Below the pieces are notes generated by a model. The model saw nothing but the letters and a program-made list of their open reading frames with translations, did not search any database and was not told the DNA's origin. The position numbers were made by a program, and so were the translations under genes. 64,000 nt of DNA from Catenulispora yoronensis (GTDB taxonomy: Bacteria > Actinomycetota > Actinomycetes > Streptomycetales > Catenulisporaceae), in assembly GCF_039531695.1 (NCBI RefSeq), contig NZ_BAAAQN010000028.1:62001-126000 (forward strand), read 5' to 3'. Of this stretch, positions 41,846 to 50,800 are shown piece by piece (positions within the stretch are counted from its first letter, which is position 1; every line of letters starts with the position of its first letter).

Positions 41846-42950
41846 CGGCCGGTCCCTTCAGCGGCGCCCAGAGCACCACTCTCGTGCCGGCGCCGATCCG
41901 GCTGCTCACACACAGCGTGCCGTGCAACAGCTCGGCGCGCTCCACCATCGACTTCAGTCCGACGCCGTGGCGGTCGGCCGGGGCCCGCCCGGGATCGAAG
42001 CCGCGCCCGTCGTCCGCCACCGAGGCCCGTAGTTCGTCGGGGGTGACGTCGATCTCGATGGTGAGTGTCGTGGCCGAGGCGTGGCGCAGCGCATTGATGA
42101 CGGCCTCGCGCAGGATCAGCAGTGTCTGGTCCAGGACGGTGCAGGGCACGCCGGACTCCTCGCCACGGACCGTCAGGGTGACGTCGACGCCGTCGGTGTT
42201 GGCCCCTCTCAACGCGGTGCGCAGGGCCTTCTCCAGGTTCTTGACCTGGTCCCGGGGATGCAGGTCGGACGCGACGACGCGCAGGTTCCGCATCGACTCG
42301 GCGATGGCCCGCTGCGCCGCCTCCACTTTGGCGTCGGCCTTGGACGGTTGGCTGGTCCGGTAGAGGTCGTAGAGCTCCAGCTGCCGGTGCGCGACGCTGA
42401 CGCTGTTCCCTATCCGGTCGTGCAGATCCCGGGCTATCCGTCGGCGTTCGGTCACCTGCGCGCAACGGAACTGCTTCAGCAGGAACCCGGTGTAGCTGGA
42501 CACTGATTCGTGCATGCGCAGCGTCAGGCTTTCTTCGAGCGCCAACGCCACCAGCAGGTACAGGTCGATCCAGTCCGGGCCGGGCTCGATGAGCAGCGCG
42601 GTGGACGCCAGTGCGGCTTGGAAGAACGCTGACGCCTCCTGGATCGACTCCTTGGGGTGTTCTTCCTGGTGTTCCTCTTCGCAGGACTGCGACGCACCGG
42701 CGTCCCGCGCGGTGCGCGGACCTCCGGGTTCGGCGGCGACCAGGCCCCCGCGCAGGTTGGAGACCACCTCGGAGAGGAGCTGCCCGGCGTTGGCGAGCGA
42801 CTGGCGCAGCCGTGCGGAATCCCCGGCCGTGTCATCGTTCAAGCAGGTCAGGCGTTCGGCGTAAGTGCCCAGGATCTGCTCGCGCGCCGATTCGACCAGC
42901 CGGGCCGCCGACGTGGCTTGGCGAAGCGATGGCCGGCCGTCCTGCGCCAT
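41817..42950 (-). CDS. Cytosolic sensor histidine kinase (HisKA_3)
   Basis: A 377-residue kinase without obvious membrane segments, so it probably senses a cytoplasmic signal. The phospho-acceptor is in ERRRIARDLHDRIGNS (about residues 168-183). The N-box is in REAVINALRHA (about 290-300), and the ATP lid is GVGLKSMVERA. The N-terminal sensor part (about 1-150) has a Glu/His/Gln-rich stretch EEEHQEEHPKE and no named domain. The ATG at 42950 has GGGGGAGA 4 bases upstream and is preferred over an upstream in-frame start. A GGTGTAGGGG box lies 31-42 bases before the start. Confidence 0.9.
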   Translation of the reverse strand: MAQDGRPSLRQATSAARLVESAREQILGTYAERLTCLNDDTAGDSARLRQSLANAGQLLSEVVSNLRGGLVAAEPGGPRTARDAGASQSCEEEHQEEHPKESIQEASAFFQAALASTALLIEPGPDWIDLYLLVALALEESLTLRMHESVSSYTGFLLKQFRCAQVTERRRIARDLHDRIGNSVSVAHRQLELYDLYRTSQPSKADAKVEAAQRAIAESMRNLRVVASDLHPRDQVKNLEKALRTALRGANTDGVDVTLTVRGEESGVPCTVLDQTLLILREAVINALRHASATTLTIEIDVTPDELRASVADDGRGFDPGRAPADRHGVGLKSMVERAELLHGTLCVSSRIGAGTRVVLWAPLKGPADADADAVAE

Positions 42951-43397
42951 CTTGTCTCCCCCGTCTTTACACGGTGTATTCCGGTGTAGGGGCACTGGCC
43001 GCGACGCCCGTCCCAATGTATCAGAATGCGAAGACACTGAAACGGAGCGTAGCCGCCATGGGATGATAGGCGCTTGATATGTCCCCCTGGTGAACTCCCG
43101 GTGAGGCCACCGCCTTGAGAGGTTTCCCTTGTCGGCGGTTCGGCGCGCGCCGCGGCGTCCGGCCCGGTCATCCTCGGCGACGCCGCCCGGCCGCGCCAGG
43201 GGATCGGGGTGCGATGAGGGGTTGGGCGAACCGGTGTAGGGGTTCCTGGCGCGATCGCCCGCCTCTTACATTCGAGGCGGTCGGCGCGGTCTTGCAGGGA
43301 ATGCCGAAGAGTGCGGCCGGCCCGACTTGGAAGTCAGCGGGGGGCCGACACCGTCGTGGTTCGTAGCGGGGAGAGGCACGCCAAGGAGGGGACGGCA
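42951..43397. promoter_or_regulatory. Divergent regulatory region between kinase and PKS regulator genes
   Basis: A 447-base region with repeated motifs: CCGGTGTAGGGG occurs twice (42981-42992 and 43231-43242), 250 bases apart. AGGGGTT is repeated at 43217-43223 and 43238-43244, 21 bases apart (two helical turns). A perfect 7-bp inverted repeat (CCGCCTC 43259-43265, GAGGCGG 43274-43280) follows. GGTGTA is also doubled next to the first box at 42972-42987. No gene is supported here. Confidence 0.55.
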
Positions 43398-44486
43398 ATG
43401 ACGACTGTTATCGACACCGACTTCGATCGCGACCGGGGATATCCGGAGACAATTCCGGTTCCCATTCCGGCGCAGGGCGGGAAACCCGCTCACGACGATC
43501 TCGACGACGATCCCGAAGAACGCCTCACCGCCGTTTACCGCTATGCCGTGGAAAGCGGCGGGATCACCGCCGCCGCGCCGGCCGCCGCCGCTCTGGGGCT
43601 GACGGCCAAGCAGGCCGAGGAGGCGATCGACGGCCTGCGCGACCGGCGGCTGCTGGCCGTGGAGCCCGGCTCCGGCGGGCTGCTGGTGGCCGTCGACCCC
43701 GAGATCGCGGCCCTGCTGCTGGTCTCGCCGATGGAGCAGGAGATCTACCGTCGCAGGGAGCTGATCGCGCAGATCCAGGAGCGCACCGAGGCGCTGCGCC
43801 GGGACTACGCCCGCAAGGCCCGGCCGGCCGTCGAGCCGGCCCCGGTGGAGCGGGTCGAGGACGCCGTCGCGGTCCGCGGCTTCCTGAAGCTCGCCGCCGG
43901 CGCCTGCGCCGCGGAGATCCTGGTGCTCCAGTCCGGCGACTGGGACGCCGAGAAGTTCGACGACGTGCTGCGGGTCTGCGCGCACCAGGCGGCCCGCGGC
44001 GTGGCGGTCCGGATCATCTGCCGGCACCGGCACCGCGCCGACCTGGTCTCCCGGCGCAAGCTCCGGGACCTGGCCGACGCCGGCGCGCAGGTGCGCACCG
44101 TCAGCCACGTACCGCGGGCGGCCGTGGTCTTCGACGGCTCGCAGGCCGTGCTGCTGGACCCGGCCTCGACCGAGCCCGGCGCGTCCTGCGTGCGGGTCGA
44201 GGTCGTGGTGCGGTTCCTGCTGGACGTCTTCGAGCACCAGTGGGACGCCGCGACCCCGGTGGACCGCGGCGAGCCCGGCTACGCCGAGGCCGCCGACGAT
44301 CTGCAGCAGTCCATCGCCGAGCTGATGGCCCGCGGCTTCACCGACGAGGTGATGGCCCGCAAGCTGGGCATGTCGGTGCGGACCACCCGGCGCCACATCG
44401 CGGCGCTGATGCAGGACCTCGGCGCGGTCAGCAGGTTCCAGGCCGGGGCGCGGGCGGTGCGGCGCCAGCTGGTGGAAGCGGTCTGA
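43398..44486 (+). CDS. TrmB/LuxR-like transcriptional regulator upstream of the PKS genes
   Basis: A 362-residue regulator with two DNA-binding segments. An N-terminal winged-helix region (about residues 45-85: ITAAAPAAAALGLTAKQAEEAI) is typical of TrmB-like proteins, and a LuxR-type helix-turn-helix sits at the C-terminus (about 310-360: FTDEVMARKLGMSVRTTRRH). The centre (about 150-280) resembles the phospholipase D-like effector fold of TrmB relatives, with HRADLVSRRKL and AVVFDGSQAVLLD. The ATG at 43398 is 7 bases after AAGGAGG. It lies directly upstream of PKS1 and is a likely pathway activator. Ligand unknown. Confidence 0.85.
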   Translation: MTTVIDTDFDRDRGYPETIPVPIPAQGGKPAHDDLDDDPEERLTAVYRYAVESGGITAAAPAAAALGLTAKQAEEAIDGLRDRRLLAVEPGSGGLLVAVDPEIAALLLVSPMEQEIYRRRELIAQIQERTEALRRDYARKARPAVEPAPVERVEDAVAVRGFLKLAAGACAAEILVLQSGDWDAEKFDDVLRVCAHQAARGVAVRIICRHRHRADLVSRRKLRDLADAGAQVRTVSHVPRAAVVFDGSQAVLLDPASTEPGASCVRVEVVVRFLLDVFEHQWDAATPVDRGEPGYAEAADDLQQSIAELMARGFTDEVMARKLGMSVRTTRRHIAALMQDLGAVSRFQAGARAVRRQLVEAV

Positions 44487-44833
44487 TACCGCGCCGTCGA
44501 CTCCGCCGGCGCCGCCGGAGCCGCTCGGCAGCGATCCGTCCCGGCCTCCCACGTTCCAGCCGGATACGGTTCCGGCGCAGTCCGGACCCGGATCCGGTGC
44601 GGTCCGGCCGCCCGGCGAGAACAGTTCGGCCATCGGAAAGTCAGTGTCCCGAAGACAGCGCCCGATCCTTCGATTGGCGCTGTGGTTCATGCTGCCTTAA
44701 CAAGGATTCTGCATTTGCCTACTGGCAGCGAGTTACGGCCACTTGTTGTCAGTGCTCAGCATGTCTTCACCGCTTGACCCTAACGCTGAATGTTGATGCT
44801 CTGTCATTGCTTGCGAATGAAGGGGGTGCACGG
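44487..44833. other. Leader region upstream of PKS1
   Basis: A 347-base gap that becomes clearly less GC-rich from about 44690. An inverted repeat ACAGCGCC (44655-44662) and GGCGCTGT (44676-44683) with a 13-base spacer could end the regulator transcript or act as an operator. TTGACC at 44774-44779 is a possible -35 element, but no good -10 is obvious. PKS1 itself has AAGGGGG about 9 bases before its ATG. No gene is seen. Confidence 0.45.
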
Positions 44834-47800
44834 ATGGTGGTTCAACAGAATTCCGCGTCTGGGGAGCCGATCGCCGTCATCGGCATGTCCTGCCGACTGC
44901 CGGGAGCCGCCGATCCGGCCGCCTTCTGGGCGCTTCTGCGGGACGGCGTGGACGCCGTCACCGAGGCCCCGGAGGACCGGTGGCCGACCGCCGTGGTGCC
45001 CCGGTACCGGCGCGGCGGGTTCCTCGACGACGTCGCCGGCTTCGACGCCGCGTTCTTCGGGATCTCCCCGCACGAGGCCGTCGCCATGGATCCTCAGCAG
45101 CGGCTCGCGCTGGAGCTTGCGTGGGAGGCGCTCGAGCACGCGCGCATCGTGCCCGGCGCGGTCCGGGACACCGCCTGCTCGGTGTTCGTCGGCGCGATCG
45201 CGAACGACTACGCCGGGATCCAGGACCGCCTCGGCGTTCCGAGCCCGCACGCCTACACCGGCAGCCACCGGGCGATCATCGCCAACCGGGTCTCGTACTT
45301 CCTCGGCCTGCGCGGCGCCAGCCTCACCGTGGACACCGGACAGTCGTCCTCGCTGGTGGCGGTGCACATGGCGTGCGAGGCGCTGCGGCGCGGCGAGAGC
45401 GGCCTGGCGCTGGCCGGCGGCGTGAACCTCAACCTGGCCGGGCAGACCACGGTGTCGATCGGACGGTTCGGGGCGCTGTCGCCGGACGGCCGCTGCCACG
45501 TCTTCGACGAGCGCGCCAACGGCTACGTCCGCGGCGAGGGCGGGGCCCTGGTCGCGCTCAAGCGGCTGGCCGACGCCCGGCGCGACGGCGATCACGTGCA
45601 CTGCGTCATCCTCGGCGGCGCGGTCAACAACGACGGCGGCGGCGACGGGCTGACCGCGCCGAGCCGGCGGGCCCAGCAGGAGGTCGTCGAGCTGGCCTGG
45701 CGGCGCTCCGGCGTCCGGGCGGCCGACGTCCGGTACGTCGAGCTGCACGGGACCGGGACGCCGGTCGGCGACCCGATCGAGGCCGGTGCGCTGGGTGCGG
45801 CGCGGGGTGCGGGAGCGGGTGCTGCCGAAGTCTCGGGTACCGCGGAAGGCTCGGGTACCGCGGACGGCCCGGGCGCCGGTCGCCCGGAGCCGCTGCTGGT
45901 CGGATCCGTGAAGACGAACATCGGCCACCTGGAAGGCGCCGCCGGCGTCGCCGGGCTGCTGAAAGTGGTGCTGAGCCTGGGACACGGCCTGATCCCGGCG
46001 AATCCGGGCTTTGGGAAGCCGAACCCGGAGATCCCGTTGGCGGAACTGGGGTTGGAGGTCGTCACCGAGGCGCGGGAGTGGCCCGCTGCTGGTTCGGGCG
46101 ACCGGCCGGCCGTCGCCGGAGTGAGCGGGTTCGGCATGGGAGGCACGAACTGCCACCTCGTGGTGGCTCAGGCTCCTGACGAGGTGTCCGGCGCGACGGC
46201 CGCCGATGTGGCCGACGTGCCGTGGATCCTGTCGGGCAAGACCGCCGACGCGGTGCGGGCCCAGGCGGCCCGGCTGTCGGCGCGGATCGCCGCCGAGGCG
46301 CCGACCGGTGTCGGAGTCGGAGCCACCGGAACCATCGGGTTCACCGGAGCCGCTGGAGCCATCGAATCCACCGGGGCCGTCGGGCTGTCCCTGCTGCGGA
46401 CCCGAACCGCCTTCGAACACCGCGCGGTCCTGCTGGGCCCGGACCCGGCCGCCGGCCTCGCTGCGCTCGCGACCGGCAACCCCGACGACGCGACGGTCGT
46501 CGGCGCGGTGGTCTCCGGAGGCCGGGCGTTCGTCTTCCCCGGCCAGGGATCGCAATGGCCTGAAATGGCGCGCGGCCTGATGGCCGAGTCGGCGGAGTTC
46601 GCCGCGAACATCGAGCGGTGCGCCGAGGCGCTCGCCCCGTTCACCGACTACTCCCTGACCGACGTGCTGCTCGGCGCCGACGGCGCCCCGGACTTCGACC
46701 GGGTCGACGTGGTGCAGCCGGCGCTGTGGGCCGTGATGGTCTCGCTGGCGGCGCTGTGGCGGTCCCGCGGCGTGGAACCAGACCTGGTCATCGGCCACTC
46801 CCAGGGCGAGATCGCGGCCGCGACGGCGGTCGGCGCGCTGTCGCTGTCCGACGGCGCGCGCGTCGTGGCGTTGCGGAGCAAGGCCATCGGCGCGATCGCC
46901 GGCAGCGGCGGGATGCTCTCCGTCGCGGCGTCGGCCGAGACGGTCGAGGCGGCCATCGCCGAGCACGCACCGCAGGCGACCGTCGCGGCCGTCAACGGAC
47001 CCCGGGCCGTGGTCGTGTCCGGCCCGAACGAGGCGCTGGCCGAACTCCAGCAGCACCTGGATGCCGCCGAGTACCGGACAAAGCTGGTGCCGGTCGACTA
47101 CGCGTCCCACTCGGCCGCCGTCGACGTGCTGCGCGAGGAGCTGCGCCGGGCCCTGGAACCGATCCGGCCGGTCTCCACCGACACCCTGTTCATCTCGACC
47201 CTGACCGGCGAGCCGCTGGACACCGCCGAGCTGGACGCCGACTACTGGTTCCGGAGCCTGCGGCACGGTGTGCGGTTCGCCGACGCGGTGCGGGTCGCGC
47301 TCGACGGCGGATGCGGCCTGCTGATCGAGTGCAGCGCGCACCCGGTGCTGGTCGGGGCGATCGAGGAGACCGTCGAGGTCGCGGAGCGCGAGGCGGTCGT
47401 GCTCGGAACGCTGCGCAGAGGGCTCGGTTCGCTCGGGCAGTTCCGCGTGGCGCTGGCACAGGCCTACGTCGGCGGCGCGCCGGTCGACTGGACGGAAGCG
47501 GTTCAGGACCAGAACCAGAACCAGGACCAGAACCACAAGACGTTGGTCGAGTTGCCGACATACGCGTTCCAGCGGCGTCGGTTCTGGGCCGGGGAGACGC
47601 CGTCCACGTCGACGTCGACGGTCTCCGGCGCCCTCAAGAGCCGTCGCGAGGTCAGGGATTTGATTCTCTCGGTGACCGCCTCCGCGCTCGGGCTGGAAGA
47701 CACCGGTTCGCTGCGGCCGGGAGCGGCGTTCAAGGAGATGGGAGTCGACTCCGCGATCGCCGTCGAGCTGCGTGGACGCCTGCGCGCGGCGACCGGCCTG

Positions 47801-50800
47801 GCGCTGTCGTCCGGGCTGCTGTTCGACTATCCGACGCCCGACCGGTTGGCCGACCGTCTTCATGCCCTGATTCAGGAGGGCGGCGAGGTCGTCTCGGCGC
47901 CGTACGTGCCGCCGACGGTGACCGCCGCCGCGCCGGGCGAGGACGCGATCGCGATCGTCGGCATGGGCTGCCGCTATCCCGGCGGCGTCGCGTCGCCGCA
48001 GGACCTGTGGGACCTGGTCGCCGAGGGCCGGGACGCCATCACCGAGTTCCCCTCCGACCGGGGCTGGAACTTCGACGCGCTGTTCGCGCAGGACACCGAC
48101 GGCGCCGGGACCAGCGACACCCGCCTCGGCGGCTTCCTGCACGACGCCGACGGCTTCGACGCCGAGTTCTTCGGGATCAGCCCGCGCGAGGCGATGGCCA
48201 TGGATCCGCAGCAGCGGCTGCTGCTGGAGATCTGCTGGGAGGCCCTCGAACAGGGCGGCATCCGCCACGAGGCGCTGCGGGGCAGCCGGACCGGCGTGTT
48301 CGTCGGCGCGATGGCCCCCGACTACGGCCCCCGGCTGCATCAGCCCACGGAGACCGTCGACGGGCACCGGCTGACCGGGACCGCGCTCAGCGTCGTGTCC
48401 GGGCGCGTCGCCTACACCTTCGGGCTGGAAGGCCCGGCGATCACCGTCGACACGGCGTGCTCCTCGTCGCTGGTCGCGATCCACTGGGCGGCCCAGGCCC
48501 TGCGCCGGGGCGAGTGCACGCTGGCGCTGGCCGGCGGCGTGACGGTGATGGCGACGCCCGGCATGTTCGTCGAGTTCTCGCGGCAGGGCGGACTGTCCGC
48601 CGACGGACGCTGCAAGGCGTTCTCGGCGGAGGCCGACGGCACCGGCTGGGCCGAGGGCGCCGGGATGCTGCTGCTGGAACGGCTCGACGACGCGCGCCGC
48701 AACGGCCATCCGGTGCTCGCGGTGCTCCGCGGCTCGGCGGTCAACCAGGACGGCCGCAGCAACGGACTCACCGCGCCGAACGGCCCGTCGCAGACCCGCG
48801 TCATCCGCGAGGCGCTCGCCGACGCCGGCCTCGCGCCGACCGACGTCGACGCCGTGGAGGCGCACGGCACCGGCACGAAGCTGGGCGACCCGATCGAGGC
48901 CGAGGCCCTGCTGACGGCCTACGGCCAGGGCCGCGAGCAGCCGCTGTGGCTGGGCTCGGTGAAGGCGAACATCGGGCACTCGCAGGCCGCGGCGGGCGTG
49001 GCCGGCGTGATCAAGATGGTCATGGCCATGCGCAACGGCCTGCTTCCGGCCTCCCTGCACGCCGACCGCCCGACCGCCGAGGTCGACTGGTCCGCCGCCG
49101 GGGTCCGGCTGCTGGCCCAGGCACAACCGTGGCCGCGGGTGTCGCGGCCGCTGCGCGCCGGGGTGTCGAGCTTCGGGATCAGCGGGACGAACGCGCACGT
49201 GGTGATCGAGCAGGCGGCGACTGCGGCTCCCGAGGCAACCACGAATACTGATGCGTCTGCTGATCAGACCACTGCCGTCGAGATCCTTTCCTCAATAACC
49301 AACGCTTCCCCGACCACGGCAACTTCTTCGCAGAGTGCTGTATCGCAATCCGCCGCACCATCCACGCCGACCGCACCGCTCATCTGGGCCTTCTCCGCCC
49401 ACACCGAGCCCGCTCTCCGCGCCTACGCCGCTCGCCTGCTCGACTACGCGATCACCGCTCCGCCCGGCGAACTCCCCGCCGCGGGGCTCGCCTTGGCGCA
49501 GCGCTCCGAGTTCGGTCACCGCGCCGTCGTCATCGCCGAGCAGCCGGAAGAACTCTTCTCGGCGCTCGCGGCGCTCGCCGAGGGCACCGACCACCCGGCC
49601 GTCGTCTCCGGCCTGGCCGCGTCGGACGTCCGTCCGGTGCTGGTGTTCCCGGGGCAGGGTTCGCAGTGGCCCGGCATGGCCGTCGAGCTGCTCGACGCCA
49701 ACGAGGCGTTCCGCGACCATCTGCTCCTGTGCGACGCGGCGTTCCGGCCGCACACCGGCTGGTCCGTGATCGATGTCCTGCGCCAGGTCGGCGAAGCGCC
49801 GCCCCTGGAGGGCTCCGACGTCGTCCAGCCGGTGTTGTTCGCGGTCATGGTGTCGCTGGCGGCGGCCTGGCGCGCGGCCGGGGTCGAGCCGGCGGCCGTG
49901 ATCGGGCACTCCCAGGGCGAGATCGCGGCGGCGTGCGGCGCCGGGGTGCTGACCCTGGACGACGCCGCCCGGATGGTGGCGCTGCGCAGCAAGGCCCTGA
50001 TGCGGCTGACCGGCACCGGCGGCATGGTGGCGCTCGCGCTGCCCGCCGACCGCGTCGAGCCGATGCTCGCGCGCTGGGCCGACCGGCTGTGGATCGCGAT
50101 CGTCAGCGGTCCGGAGAGCACGGTGGTGGCCGGCGACCTGGACGCGCTCGACGAGTTCACCGCCGAGTACGGCGCCACGACCCGCCTGCGCCGCGTCGCG
50201 ATCGACTACGCGGCCCACACTCCGCACATCGAGCAGCTGCGCGAGGAGCTGCTTGCCATCGGCGCGGGCCTGACGCCCTACCCGACCGACGTCGCGTTCT
50301 GCTCGGCGCTGACCGCCGACTACGCGGACTACACCGAGCTCGGCGCCGGCTACTGGTTCCAGGGGCTGCGCAACACGGTGCGCTTCGGGGAGGCGGCGGT
50401 GCGGGTCGCAGAGCCCGGATTCCCGGTGTTCATCGAGGCCAGCCCGCATCCCGTGCTCATCGGCCATGTGCAGGATTCCTTGCGCGAAGCGGGGATCAGC
50501 GGTGCCGCGGTCGGTTCGCTCCGCAAGGGCGACGGCGGCGCCACCCGGTTCCTGCGCTCGGCGGCGGAGGCGTACGTCCACGGCGCGCCGGTGGACTGGC
50601 GCGAGGTGCTCAACACGGTGCCGTACCTGCCGATCGAGCTGCCGAACCGGCCCTTCGACCGCCGCCGCTACTGGCTCGACGGCGCCGAGGCGCTGTCCGG
50701 GCATCCGCTGGTCGATACGTTCACGGCCCTGGCCGAGTCCGACGGCTACCTCGCCACCGGCCGCCTGTCACGCCTCACCACTCCGTGGCTGACCGACCAC

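Noticed and set aside
43115..43366. Small plus-strand ORF in the kinase/PKS-regulator intergenic region
   Set aside because: Arg/Gly-rich translation with no ribosome site, lying across candidate operator repeats.
44804..49198. Long minus-strand open frame opposite PKS1
   Set aside because: The translation is Arg/Gly/Ala-rich with no recognisable motif; shadow of the PKS coding frame.
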